Source: Maratus speciosus
Taxonomy: Eukaryota; Arthropoda; Arachnida; Araneae; Salticidae
Assembly: GCA_963932465.1 (NCBI GenBank)
Contig: OZ010800.1
Location: forward strand, 34,350,852-34,414,851
Reading direction: 5' to 3'
Length of the DNA: 64,000 nt
Position 1 is the stretch's first letter, and every line of letters begins with the position of its first letter. Below the pieces are notes generated by a model, which was given only the letters and a program-made list of their open reading frames with translations, was not told the origin of the DNA and searched no databases. Positions 12,191 through 24,054 of the stretch are shown piece after piece. The position numbers and the translations under genes were made by a program.

Positions 12191-12970
12191 CAGTGAAATA
12201 TCTTTAACACGTAACTAAGGCGACCGAAAAAATTTTCCGTGTTAAAAGAATTTCGCGTTAAGAGATCCGTAAAAAACTGAACAAAACTTACAAATATTTT
12301 CGACGTAGTCAAATTTTCTTTCGATTTCCTTTTAAACTACTGGTAAGTTGCATCCATTAGGATAAAAAGCAAGTAAAAAAATATTGTTTTTTGGGAAAAA
12401 AGTCAGATGTCTTTTTTTAAGTGTCTTTTTCAGCATTCTGAGATCTAGCTTTTTTGAACCAAATAAGCAAAGCTGTCTCTAAATCTTCGTGCTTAGCAGT
12501 TCTCATACGTTTTCTCTCTGGCTTAAACATACTGCGCTCAAACTTTAACGCAATAGGATCCTTGTTTTTTTTTATTATTGTGAATAATGTAGAACTGGCA
12601 ATGCCAAGCTCATTGCGGATTTCTGTTTTGTCAACTGCATTAAGCAGCTTCATCTTCATTTGAAGAGAAATAGCAGTTTGTTTTCGCACAGATTTCTTAG
12701 CCATTGCGCTAATAAAACATAAGCTAATTTACAAAAAACACGAATTCACTGATATTCACCCAAACTTCAGTGGTTTTAACACAAAATTCACCAATTTCAA
12801 CTCAAACTAACTTGCTCGAAAGTGAACTTTTTTCGTGTTAAACGATTTTTGTTTCGTGTTAAAAGAAACAAAATGCAATAAATTGCACAGTGTACTGTCC
12901 GGACCGCTATATCATTTCGTGTTAACCGATTTTTCAGGTTAGGCGTTTTCCCGTTAAACGTATTTCACTG
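12191..12970. mobile_element. pogo/Tigger-type deletion derivative, 780 bp
   Basis: The ends CAGTGAAATA and TATTTCACTG are inverted and flanked by TA on both sides (12189-12190 and 12971-12972), as expected of Tc1/mariner/pogo elements. Subterminal GTGTTAA-type motifs recur (CCGTGTTAAAAGAATTTCGCGTTAA at the left; TTCGTGTTAA several times at the right). The only coding sequence is the N-terminal transposase fragment at 12417-12704, so this looks like an internal deletion of a full pogo element. Confidence 0.75.
12417..12704 (-). pseudogene. Truncated pogo/Tigger transposase: DNA-binding N-terminus only
   Basis: A 95-residue frame beginning MAKKSVRKQTAISL. It resembles the CENP-B/pogo N-terminal helix-turn-helix in its basic start, a K-x-LL-x-AVD stretch near residue 20, and ELGIASSTLFTIIKK (about 33-47), which reads as the recognition-helix region. 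The end (ETALLIWFKKARSQNA) matches the start of the second CENP-B-type DNA-binding domain and then stops. The catalytic DDE domain is absent. Full pogo transposases are several times longer. The frame is open, so a DNA-binding-only product that recognises the element's own ends is conceivable, but expression is not shown. Confidence 0.65.
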
Positions 12971-15057
12971 TATATTCATTTTATAATATACATATAAATA
13001 TTTTTAAATTAAAAATTTTTAATCATTAAATATTTAATTAATTTTTTTTTAAGATTTTAATTCGAAATGAAATTTATTACATATATATATATTACAATGA
13101 AAAAAAAAAGAGTTAGAAATATTTTTATATAAAGAAATTGCGCGACAGATACAGGTAATATTTAAGCATAATACTTGATATTTTAAAACAATATATGTGC
13201 AGTTTTCGATTTTAAAAAATTACTATTTTTTTTTTGGCTGTTATAAATTGATGGAAATATTTTATGTATCGTACGCAAATGTATGCTATTTCCTATTAAA
13301 GATTTTTTAATGTGTAAATAGAATTAGAATTTTGTGTAAAGTGATGGTATATTTATTAACAAAAATTTAAAGTTTAATAAAAAAAACTGAACCCCCTTAA
13401 ACTCGTCTCAGTTAACTTATTGATATAATAAATGAGCTGTAAAGTTTTAAATATCTGTTTTTGTTTTTTCTCAAATGCTTCCTTTATCAATTAAAATCTC
13501 TGTGAGTATTATGTTTCTTCGAATACTAATTGAACAGACGGTGGAGGACCATTGATTATCTTCAGTCATATTATTAACTTTTTTTTTGTCATATACTACC
13601 TTTATCATGTGAGCTCTTAACTTAACACTTAGAGTTTTAGAAGATCAATGTTCGTATAACCATTCTTTATTGGTAAAAGACATAAACAAATTTTGTGAAA
13701 TGCGCAGTTTGAAGAAAATAAGTAAGTTTCTTTATATTTAAAACCACATTTTGTTCCAATTAAAGAACTTTATTCTCTAAATTAAATTAAAGTAATGTAC
13801 CCCGAAATGTGACTAATATTAAAAATATTCTTATTAAATTTTGCCATGTCTGAGGTGCAGTTAGTTTTATTTGCTTTGTAAGGAAATTGCAGTTCACCAT
13901 TTTTTGTTTTCTTTTTAAGATATTCTCATACATGATACCGTAATTTGAATTAGAATATTTTGCATATTGATTTCAGTTATGCAAGATTTAAAAAAAACAA
14001 CAACAGAATTATCATTATTTTATCGTTTAAATAAATTTGTATTAAGAACAGTAATTCAAAAAGGAAATTAATGAAAATATATTTATCAAGCGAAAAGTAA
14101 TTTCATTTATTTGATGCAAAAAAATGTACAGTTTATCTTTAGATGCTTCCCGAACTTTAACAAGTTATGAATAAATACTGTGTTTGATAATTATTCCCAT
14201 AAATGCAACAAGAATATTAAGAGAAATCTTTGCTACTGCAAATTATTTTCTAAAATACGTTATTTTTCTAATTCAGATTTTATTTTTCAGAAACATTAAA
14301 GATAACAGAAAGTATCAATTAAGAGAACCAGGACAACGTTTTCTGAAAGTTTTTGCAAAATTAAGAATATTTGTATTTTTTTAATTTTTTTTAATGTTGT
14401 TTTAAAACAGCTACTTTTTTGATCAAGAATATTTATAGAATTTACTGGTAGATAAATCCAGGTCATAAAATATCAGTCATTGCAATTCCAAAATGAAGTA
14501 CAAATTAATAGTCATTATAGAGCCAGAGCTAATTATGCAATTAATTACTTTATGAATCTTATGTCACTAGTGACCATTTGTTAATTCGTAGGGAAATTTC
14601 AAGAAGTAGAAACTAAAATAACTGCCCTACTTTTCGAGCTTAAAAAGCATTTAGTAGATTAAGACCATCTCCTATGTCATCTATCATGAAATTATATTTA
14701 TATAATCTTTTAATATTACAAATAACGCTTTCATGGTGATTTTAATGCATTGTTTGTATTAGTCTAGAAAATCCTTCTGATAAAATGAAAGAAACCTGTA
14801 ATGAGCTTGATGTTTAATGTAACTTTTAAACGTGATGTCAATTTCTTTACTGTTGTTGATTTACCACTACATATACTAATTATTAAGTAAATAATACATA
14901 AAACCTTAAATAACTGTCGAAAATTCCATACTCACTAAAGAGAAATTCACTAATGAGAAATTCATGTAATGTCGTTTTCGATACTAAATTGAAAAATATT
15001 GGAAATAAATGCGAATCCTTCTTTTTTTTCGTTTAACACAAATATATTGTATTTTAA
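12971..15057. other. No feature seen
   Basis: Two kilobases of A+T-rich DNA with poly-T runs and an ATATATAT tract near 13080. I recognise no coding similarity, inverted ends or RNA fold. Confidence 0.45.
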
Positions 15058-15629
15058 GGGGACCGGGAAAGCAAAATTCAACCAAAAAATCGATTTTTAC
15101 TTTTTTATATCATTAATAGTTTAAACCTTTATCTTTCCAACGATGTTTCACACATGTTTATGTATATATATAAAAGAACAAGTGTTGAAATTATTCATTC
15201 TTTCTAAGAGTACTTCACAGCTGAATGGCTATTTAAATCTTTAATTGACTTTTTCTCAAAACTTTGATTTTTCATGTTTATGTTCCCTTTTTTCAATACC
15301 TACTAAACTTAAGAACTCAGGTTTTAATTTAATACTTATATTATGCTATATTGTATACTTTAACACAGGGGTTTAATGATTTGTTGAGAATTATTTATTT
15401 TAGGCAGTGAAATCTTACCAAAAATGCTAATTTAAAAAGTGACTTTCAATAAATAAGTAATAATTAAATTTGAGTTTCACTTAGAAAGAAAATGGTCTGT
15501 TAAAATAAGTAAATCATATTATTCTAACTACTCTAAAAAATCTAGACCTCTATCTTTCACAATTTCTGAGCAAAAGATACATAAAGTTGGCGAATTTAAC
15601 ATGGCGGAGATAGGGCTTTGCCGGTCCCC
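15058..15629. mobile_element. TTAA-flanked element, 572 bp
   Basis: The ends are GGGGACCGGGAAAGC and, inverted, GGGGACCGGCAAAGC, each abutting TTAA (15054-15057 and 15630-15633). TTAA duplication fits piggyBac or Kolobok; a G-rich start favours neither decisively. There is no coding capacity. Confidence 0.75.
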
Positions 15630-15756
15630 TTAAATGTCTTCAAAACGACTCGGGATTTATGTTTTTCGAAAATATACAGGTATTTTTATGTCACTATAAT
15701 GTAATTTTAAATGTCTGATCGCAAAATATATTTATAAAGCATAATTATCATAAATA

Positions 15757-16030
15757 TACTGTTTGTTAAGATGTGATATTCAGACGTGTATATGTGTTGA
15801 AATTTAAATTGTCTGTATACTGTCTCATTAACAGTGCTTATACAAAATGAACTTGTAACTGCTTTTTGAAATCGTAACTATACACTCTTGTTTGTTAAGA
15901 TGTGATATTCGGACGTGATTGTTTGTTCATACGTTGAAATTTAAAATGTCTGTACACAGCCTCATTAACAGTGGCTGTTCAAAATGAACTCATGTAACTG
16001 TTTGTGGAAAAAATAACTTTACTCTTTCAT
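15757..16030. repeat. Tandem duplication, two units of about 130 bp
   Basis: GTTTGTTAAGATGTGATATT occurs at about 15761 and again at 15890, each followed by a similar block (GACGTG, GTTGAAATTTAAA, CTCATTAACAGTG, AAAATGAACT). The units differ by scattered changes and small indels. No function is evident. Confidence 0.75.
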
Positions 16031-16571
16031 ATATGTATATTTATAATGTTGAATTTTGTGATGTTTAATTTGGGAATTGTAATGTATACTATGCACTAAC
16101 TTTTCAATGAATAAATGAATTATTGCTAAGAAATACTATATCATTTTAAATGAAAATGAGCCACTAAATGTTTTGATTTTACTCTAGTTTCAAAAGGCTT
16201 TAAAACCACAATAAATGAATGAGGAAATATATCTTCACACGTTTAATATATATAATAATATAGCGTTTAATATATATAATAATATATATTATTTAATATA
16301 TATTATAATGTATTATGTAGCGTGATAAAGATGTACAACATATTTAGCACAGATGATGATAATCTCTTTAGCTCTTGAGCATCTATATAGGATCTACTAA
16401 AGATAATTCCATTTAAAATAATTTTTTAGCTTTTTAGCATCCAAGTAAGGTTAAATGTATCCATATTTCTCTTTTTTTGTTTCAGTAATGTCGGATACAG
16501 GAGCGCGAACTGGCCATTGAGCCAATATTTCCTGCAGAATTTTCATACACAAGGAATTCAAATCTATTATA

Positions 16572-16598
16572 CACTGCTCAAAACAATTAAAGGATATT
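16572..16598. repeat. Left terminal inverted repeat of the Tc1 element
   Basis: Begins CACTGCTCAAAACAATTAA immediately after a TA dinucleotide. Identical over 27 bases to the reverse complement of the right end. Confidence 0.92.
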
Positions 16599-16813
16599 GC
16601 AGTTTTAGGTGGATTTTGTATCTGGTAAACTGTTTAGCTGATTGATGCATGGTCGACAGACATAGTAGGTTATATGAGAATAAATTACACATGTTTGGCA
16701 GAAAAAAAATGCATTTTATTGCGCATTTGTGTACTAAAGGAAAAAAAAAACACAATTTGTGCATATGAGAAAAAAAGAATAAGAAAAGGTGTTTTCTTCA
16801 AAGAAAATCATTT

Positions 16814-17854
16814 TCAGTAGGGGGTATGGTTTCCACGGGCGGCCAGCAACGTTGAACACCTTTGAGGCATGGACTCAATGAGGCTATTAATGACGAGTTG
16901 GGGTATTCTGCCCCACTCTTCCAGAAGAGCTCTTTCCAGTTCTTGGAGAGTTTGTGGGGGTTGTTGGCTGCCAGAAACTCGTCTTCCTAGAGCGTCCCAA
17001 ACGTGTTCGATTGGATTCATGTCTAGAGAACACGCTGGCCATTCCACTCGAACGATTCCTTCCTCGAAAAGGAAATCCTCCACCAGGTTTGCACGATGTG
17101 GACTGCAGTTATCGTCCATTAAAATGAAGTTATCTCCGATTGCTGCAGCGTAAGGGACTACAATAGGTCTGAGGATCTCATCCCTATATCGTCGACCAGT
17201 CAGAGCTCCATCTCGAATGATGTAGAGGTCGGTGCGCTCGTCAATGGAGGTGCCACCATACACCAACACTCCTCCACCGCCAAATCTGACACTTTCGTGC
17301 ACGAACGCAGGATTATTCCTACTGCCACGGTCCTTCCAGATGAAAATACGCCTATTATCCGGATGCACAGAAAAACGGGACTCGTCAGAAAACAGAATAT
17401 TGCTCCATTCATTTCTCCTCCAGTTGACATGCTCGGTTGCCCACTCCCTGCGGTCGCGACGATGCCTTGATGTTAATCTAACACATACCATCGGTCGGCG
17501 AGCATACAGACCTACAGCATGGAGCCGGTTTCGGACAGACTGAGTTGAAATCGTGGTCCCTGTAGCCGAGCGAAGGTGTTGTTGGAGAAGAGTAGCGTTC
17601 ATGGTTCGGTGTCTCCGAGCTGTTAACGCTAAATACCGATCTTCATTGGGCGTTGTTGCCCATCTACGACCTTGCCCTGGTCTTCGGCCTGCACATACAT
17701 TCTCCAAAAAACGGTTCCAGATCCTGGAAATGACACTTTGTGACACTCCAATGGCTTGCGCTACTTCGGCTTGAGTTTGGCCCCCTTCTAACCTACCAAC
17801 AACTCTCAAATCTTCTGAATCTGTCAAATGACTTCGCTGAGACATCGTACTCAT
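16814..17854 (-). CDS. Tc1-family DDE transposase, apparently intact
   Basis: 346 residues, the usual Tc1 transposase length. Residues about 10-55 hold the first helix-turn-helix (DLRVVGRLEGGQTQAE, then GVSQSVISRIWNRF). A basic GRRPGQGRR linker at 56-64 stands where the GRPR motif lies, and a second HTH covers about 70-115. The catalytic core shows D157 in FSDESRF, D248 in LMDDNCSPHRA and E283 in DMNPIEHVW. There are exactly 34 residues between D248 and E283, i.e. DD34E. A glycine-rich block sits at 192-202. In this family the enzyme excises and reinserts its element at TA sites in the nucleus. The start codon was chosen because it gives the full N-terminal HTH and lies about 250 bp from the right inverted repeat. 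No stops or frameshifts are seen; activity is inferred, not shown. Confidence 0.92.
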   Translation of the reverse strand: MSTMSQRSHLTDSEDLRVVGRLEGGQTQAEVAQAIGVSQSVISRIWNRFLENVCAGRRPGQGRRWATTPNEDRYLALTARRHRTMNATLLQQHLRSATGTTISTQSVRNRLHAVGLYARRPMVCVRLTSRHRRDRREWATEHVNWRRNEWSNILFSDESRFSVHPDNRRIFIWKDRGSRNNPAFVHESVRFGGGGVLVYGGTSIDERTDLYIIRDGALTGRRYRDEILRPIVVPYAAAIGDNFILMDDNCSPHRANLVEDFLFEEGIVRVEWPACSLDMNPIEHVWDALGRRVSGSQQPPQTLQELERALLEEWGRIPQLVINSLIESMPQRCSTLLAARGNHTPY

Positions 17855-18078
17855 CGAAAGAAAGCAATCACTGAATGCCGATCATCCTTGTCTTCATTCT
17901 CTTTTATCCAGTTGAAAGTCAAATTTCATTCGCTGCCGCTGAAGCGACGTTTTTGACGTCGAACTCAAAATTTGCATACTCCACAGTTTGAAAACCAGAA
18001 AAATTTGCATTTGTGATTCTCTTCTTCTATTTTCGGCAAAAAAATTTCGTTTATATCTTTATTTTATATAAAACTTCA

Positions 18079-18105
18079 AATATCCTTTAATTGTTTTGAG
18101 CAGTG
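18079..18105. repeat. Right terminal inverted repeat of the Tc1 element
   Basis: Ends TTAATTGTTTTGAGCAGTG just before TA. Exact inverted partner of 16572-16598. Confidence 0.92.
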
Positions 18106-19879
18106 TATTAATGATAAATGTGAGACAAATCTCATTAAAAATCTTTTACTGTTACAAGTCTTAGTAAAAAGCACAAAACTTAAGCACCACCAAAGTCTCG
18201 AGTTTCGAAAAAGGACAGTATGCCATTGAAAAATTATTTTAAAAAGTCTGTTTATAGCTGCAATTGTTTTGGTTTTTTTTTTTTGTTTGTTTTGTTTTTT
18301 TAATTATGAAGGAAAGAAATAGGTGAATAGTGGAGAGTGCATTAGAGGCTGGGATGTTACAATACCGAAAAATATCTAAAAATTGTTCAACTTAAAAATT
18401 CAACAATTTTTACTGTATGATGCACGTTAAATTTGTTTAACAAAATAAAATATTTTAAACAGTTCATTTTCAAAAAGAAAACTATATAGAATACATTTAA
18501 AAATTAATCTCTTTCATACGAAAAAAGAAAAAAATCAACAAACGTCAAATACACTCGATTTATTTTCATTAAATATAATCAGTTCATGTACACAAATTAA
18601 ACCTACCAAACGTAAACAGCCCATATAAATATAAATAAGAATAAGTATTTCGCATCACTTTTCCTATCGTACTCCTCAGGTGGTGAGAATGTTTTCCAAT
18701 TTTATTTTATTCTTTTATTGGCTTACTAAAAAAATACGGACGTGCAATATATAGGGAACGTCCACTGTCTGCTTTCATAGGAGTAAAAATTGACCATCAT
18801 GAATTAATTTTTGTATTGTTACCGCGTTAAAATTTTAAAATAAAAATATATTCCCACGCTATTAAAAAAAAATCTCTCAAATTGACAGAAAAAAACCTGT
18901 CAATTTTAGCGTCAGTAGAAAACCGTTTAAATTACAGAAAGTATCGGTAATTTTTCATCAAAAGAGTTTTTTTCAGTAAAAATATAGATCTTTTTGTAAA
19001 AATTACAAACCCACTTTTTTCTGTAAAAAAATGCAAATTTTTTCAGTAAAATTACAATTTTTTTTTTTTAACAGTTCAAATACATCACCCATTATGGGTT
19101 TTCATTACTTCTTAAATGTAACTATTGAAAATAACACTTAAATGTAATTAATGAAAATAATGTACTTCGAATGTATTTTTTTCAATATACACATATATTA
19201 CAATATTTAAAGCATTTTAACTTGTGTCCAAAATTATCAATACCTCTAAGAGATATGCTGGATTAAAAAAAAAAAAAAAAATTGCAACACATCTGTGCGT
19301 GTATCCTGGAATGTTGATCTATTAAGGTCCTCAAATTAATATTGTTTACAAACATGCAAATCTTGAAGGAAAATTAAGTTTTGTACACCGTTTTAATAGC
19401 TGTCAGATTAAAAAAAAAAAAAAAAAGAAAAAAAATGTGGGCAAACATTTTTAAATAAAGCTTTTGTTTTAAGTAATAAATTTAAACAATGAAGAAATTT
19501 GTTTTTGAATTTTACTGCATAGAGCATTTTAAAAGTTGTTTTTTTAAAGAAACATTGTTTTATAATAATGTAATTTTCGATATGATTCATTTTTCAACTA
19601 TTTCTTGAACTCATTATGCAGATCACATTTTAGAAAGAATTCTTATTGGTAAAATAGAAATAATGAAAAATATATTTATTTAAGTCGGTAGTCCTGTACA
19701 TTTTATATTTAGAAAAAATGACGAAAATAGAACTTTTTTAGTTGTTGCGTAAAATGAATATACATTCACACTAGGAATATACATTCTTAATATATTCAGC
19801 ATAAGATAGTAAAGATCTCATAATTATAAATCCATTCAAATCCGATCAATTCAAATGAAAATGCCTTTTACTGCATCCG

Positions 19880-19911
<32 letters not shown>

Positions 19912-19954
19912 ATTTCTAAGGTACAATCTTTATATTCATTTTTCCTAGTTTGTG
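18106..19954. other. No gene; A/T-run-rich DNA
   Basis: Many poly-A and poly-T runs (near 18270, 19055, 19265, 19410 and 19880-19907). Around 18870-19080 there are loosely repeated CAGTAAAAAT / TCTGTAAAAA words. No coding or clear element ends. Confidence 0.45.
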
Positions 19955-19959
19955 TTTTT

Positions 19960-19984
19960 AGGGTTTCGTTCATCTGACGAAACC
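19960..19984. repeat. Terminal hairpin
   Basis: GGGTTTCGTTCATCTGACGA followed by AACCC forms a stem GGGTTTCGT/ACGAAACCC around a short loop. A tetranucleotide (GTCT)n tract follows directly, at about 20003-20035. Confidence 0.7.
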
Positions 19985-20029
19985 CTATTCGTCTCACTCC
20001 TTTGTCTGTCTGTCTGTCCGTCTGTCTGT

Positions 20030-21840
20030 CCGTCACAGAGCCCGTTCTCAGAAACTATACATGTTGGAGACTTGAAATTTTCAGTACTTATAGCTGAACA
20101 CCTCACATGAAACGACAAATCCTAAAATTTTGAAAAAGTCTTAAATTTAACCCTTTGGGCCCCCACATGTGTATTTCAAACAATTCTTTCTAAGTCAGTC
20201 TCTAATAAGGTTGGAGCCATGAAATTCCGCATACTTATAGCTGAATAGCTGAGACAACAAGACAAATCATAAAATTTTGAAAAGAGTTTTATATTTAACC
20301 CTTTGGGCTCCAATGTGTGTATTTTAAGCAATTTTTTTCTAACATAGCCCCTAATTAAGTTAGAGACATGGAATTTTGAATTATTATAGTTAAACACATG
20401 AGCCCACACAACAAACCATAAAACTTTGAAAAAGTGTTATACTCGTATTTAACCCTTTGGGCTCCAATTTGTGTATTTTCAGCAATCCTTTATAACAGAA
20501 TTCGTAATCAAATTGGAGGCATGCAATTTTGTATTCCGATAGCTAAACACCTCAGATCACACGACAAATAATAAATTTCGAAAAAGTTTTATGTTTAACC
20601 CTTTGGAGTCCAGCTTGTGTATTTTAAGCAATTCATTTTAACAGAGTCCCTATGTGAATTGGGGACTTGAAATTTTGCATACTTATAGCTGAACGCCTCA
20701 GATCACACGCCAAATAATAAATTTCGAAAAAAGTTTTATATTTAACCCTTTGGACTCCAGCTTTTGTGTTTTAATCAATTATTTTTAACAGAGCCCCTAA
20801 TTGTATTGGAGACTTGAAATTTTGCATACTTATAGCTGGAAACATCAGATCACACGACAGATAATAAATTTCGAAAAAAGTTTCATATTTAACCCTTTGG
20901 ACTCCAGCTTGTGTATTTTAAGCAATTCTTTCTAACTGAGCCCATAATTAAATTGGAGATTTGAAATTTCGCATACTTATAGCAGAACACCTGAGGCCAG
21001 GCGACATATCATAAAATCTTGAAAAATTCTTACATTTAACCCTTTGAGCTGCCACATATATATTTTAAGCAATTCTTTCTAAATGAGCCCCATAATTAAG
21101 TTGGAGACATGGAATTTTGAATATTTATAGCTGAACACTTCAGGTCACACGACAAATAATAAACTTCGAAAAACGTTTTATATTTAACCCTTTGAACTCC
21201 AGCTTGTGTATTTTAAGCAATTCTTTCTAACTGAGACCATATTTAAATTGGAGATTTGAAATTTTGCATATTTATAGGAGAACACCTGAGGCCCGGCGAC
21301 AAATTATAAAATCTTGAAAAAGTCTTACATTTAATCCTTTGATCTCCCACATATATATTTTAAGCAATTCTTTCTAAATGAGACCCATAATTAAGTTGGA
21401 GACATGAAATTTTGCATACTTATAGCAGAACACCTGAGACCACACGACAAATAATTTTTTTTTCGAAATAGTTTTATATTTAACCCTTTCGACTCCAACT
21501 TGTGTTTTTTAATCAATTCTTTCTAACTGAGCCTCTAATTAAATTGGAGACATGGAATTTTGCATACTCATAGCTGAACGCGTCAGATCATAAGACAAAA
21601 TATGAATTTTTGAAAAAGTCTTATAATTAACCCTTTGGACTTCAACTTCTGTATTATAAGCAATTATTTCTAACTGAGCCCTAATTAAGCTGGGGATACG
21701 AAATTTTGCATACTTATAGCTGAACACTTGTGATAACACGACAAATGATAATTTTTTCAAAAAGTCTTATATTATTGACTCCTCTGGGCTCTAACTTGTG
21801 TTTTTTAAGCATTTTTTCTAACTTAGCCACTAATTAAGCT
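20030..21840. repeat. Tandem array, about 12 copies of a 148 bp unit
   Basis: The marker AACCCTTTGG or a close variant recurs at about 20149, 20297, 20451, 20597, 20743, 20890, 21037, 21186, 21332, 21481, 21629 and 21777, a period near 148 bp. Each unit also has TTGGAGACTTGAAATTTTGC, ACTTATAGCTGAACACCT, CACACGACAAATAAT and TTTTAAGCAATTCTTTCTAA. Copies differ by many substitutions, so the array is old. Short frames in it are multiples of the unit and not genes. Confidence 0.9.
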
Positions 21841-22215
21841 ACAGCGAACTAGTTTCACTTGAAGGCTCCGGGAGGAGGGGGGGGGGGGTCAATTTTTCCC
21901 CAAACCCCTCATCTAATATATCATTTGACGACCCTTCAGCCACTCTTTCATTTTATGCACAATAGCCTTTCATATTTTATTTCCACTTGGCCAGGAGGGT
22001 TTTCCTATCTTAAGTTTTATAGGTTCAATTTCCTCGACTAATATAAGTGCGAATAGGTTCTAAAACGGAGTTTTGTCGTTCAGATGTTTGTTTAGAATAG
22101 AGTGCACTCCCTAGTTCCGAATTGTGGAGCTAACAGATTTTGCAAAAGGATAGTGTTTTGAAAGAAATATTAAACGAAACCCTCTATGCTATCTGTGATC
22201 ACACTTACCCACTTG

Positions 22216-22309
22216 CTTAATATACCAGTGTGTGGTCAAAAGGCCAGAACTGAAACACATATCGAACCCTTCAAGCTAGATAATTGTAAAAACCAAAAAC
22301 AACTATTAC

Positions 22310-22346
<37 letters not shown>

Positions 22347-23474
22347 TGCTGTTACTTTTCCAGTATAAGAGCCTTAGCGGTCTTTTTTAAAACTTGACGC
22401 ACTTCAAACTTCAGAAGGTCAGATTTTGTTGTCAGACGATAAAAAAAAGCTATGAAAACAAACCTGATGAACTTTTAGGCTTGTTTATGCATTTCGTTAT
22501 ACATGTATATATAAACATTTTATTTATATATACTGTTATTATTATTTTTTACCTACAAATCACTTCGGTTTAGATATAAAAATAGGTAAATGGCTTGTTT
22601 ATATAAAAATATTATATAAAAATAAATGCTTGTTTATATGAAACAATGAACAGGTTGCAAGAAAATATTCATGAAAAATTTGCCTTACACGCAAAACTAT
22701 TTTCTTTATCTCGCCAAGGAACCTACACTGGAGAACTGTCCTTTTTTGGGGTGGTTTCGCAATTATATAAACACATTTCACCTATAGTCGTAGTCTGATC
22801 CGTCTGTTTGTCCGCATATAAAAGCGCAAGAACTACCCAACCGAATGGTTTGGAATTTAGTTAGGAAGAGCGAAGCGAATCCTTTACTAGGCTACACAAA
22901 TTACATTTTGTCGTACACTTTACAAAAAAACTATTCTGTATTTTGACTTGAAATTAAACATAAAAATAAAGTATGATCTGTAGATTTGCACAATATTCTT
23001 TTTTTTATAGAATAACCTTAAATAATTTATTATTTTAATTAATTTATTTTACATATTTTTTTTCCATTACGAACGCATTTTTGCAAATAGAAAATGAAAC
23101 ACGTATATTTTCAGACGAAAAAATAAATCATGGAGCTATGATTTCTTTTATGAAAGTTTTAAAGTACCCTTTTTTATGAAAATTATAGCATATTTTTAAT
23201 AAATTAAAATTTGTGAAAATTTAATTATTTACATTCAATTATAAAAGAATTTTTTAGTGCTAAGAATTCAAATACATAGTTTATTTTTATTATGTGAAAT
23301 CATTTACGCAGACAGAACTTACGCATTTTAAAAGAATTATATTATGATTTTATTTTTTGTAAAATGGCAACAAAAGAATAATAACAAATAAAATTGATTG
23401 TTAAATTCGTTATATATATATATATTGTAAAATTTTGCTTCGAAAATATTTTTATTTGTACCAGTCTTATATAA

Positions 23475-23511
<37 letters not shown>

Positions 23512-24054
23512 CCGGGGAAATTTTTAGTTATTTGGCTGAATTTACATTTCTAAAATTAAAATGCTCCAAAACATAAAATAACGTTTTTGCTTAATAAAGA
23601 TGCAAGAATGATATCGAAAAATATTGTTACTTTCAAATATTTATCATATTAAATAATGCTTCGCGAATCCAAACAAAGCATGGCTTTTGCTAGTATGTAT
23701 AATCATTGCAAAATTTTGTGGAGACATTTCAAATTTTATGAAAACCAAATAAAAGCTTAAAAAGATATAAATAAAAGTTTTCTTCATACTATTAAATCTA
23801 CAATACATAATTAATTCAGTGATGTCCCATGATATTTAATGATTCTAGGTTGTCATGTTCATTCCGTCCTATTTAAGATGGAGTCCTATTATTTCCGTAT
23901 TACTAAATTTAATATATATATATATATATTTATATATATAATCGCAACAGATTTTGTATCCACGCATTCTTGCATAAGAGTGTAAAAGCTATTGTACCAA
24001 GATCTGAATATTTATCAAACTACTTGCAGTACTAATAATGAGCTAGAAGAAGCA
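22216..24054. other. No gene; poly-T (22313-22345) and poly-A (23481-23509) tracts
   Basis: A run of 33 T and a run of 29 A stand out. Around 22795-22880, CCGTCTGTTTGTCCGC and AAGAGCGAAGCGAATC look like a worn repeat related to the (GTCT)n elements. The rest is plain A+T-rich sequence, with alternating TA near 23410 and 23910-23940. Confidence 0.45.

Larger units (their letters stand above)
16572..18105 (-). mobile_element. Complete Tc1-family transposon, 1534 bp
   Basis: Perfect 27 bp terminal inverted repeats beginning CACTGCTCAAAACAATTAA occupy 16572-16598 and 18079-18105. Partial similarity extends a few bases further inward. Both ends abut TA (16570-16571 and 18106-18107), the invariant Tc1/mariner target duplication. 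A single 346-codon transposase frame fills most of the element on the minus strand. Perfect repeats, an unbroken frame and a clean TA duplication suggest recent insertion. Confidence 0.93.
19955..22215 (-). mobile_element. Retroposon-like element of the hairpin/(GTCT)n type carrying a tandem array
   Basis: Read on the minus strand, the element starts near 22210 with AGTGTGATCACAGATAGC then AGGGTTTCGTTTAA. It runs through a 148 bp tandem array and a (GACA)n tract, then ends in an inverted-repeat hairpin (GGGTTTCGTCAGATGAACGA and its partner) followed by CCCTAAAAA. The same architecture, with different sequence, is seen in the copies at 25996, 53672 and 56454. A 3' A-run suggests retroposition. 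No protein-coding frame spans it. The outer boundary at 22215 is by analogy with the other copies and no target duplication was confirmed. Confidence 0.5.

Noticed and set aside
17232..17774. Plus-strand frames of 103 and 73 residues inside the Tc1 element
   Set aside because: Shadows of the transposase gene on the opposite strand.
20030..21840. CRISPR array
   Set aside because: The repeats are 148 bp, contiguous without unique spacers, and the DNA is eukaryotic. It is a tandem satellite-like array.
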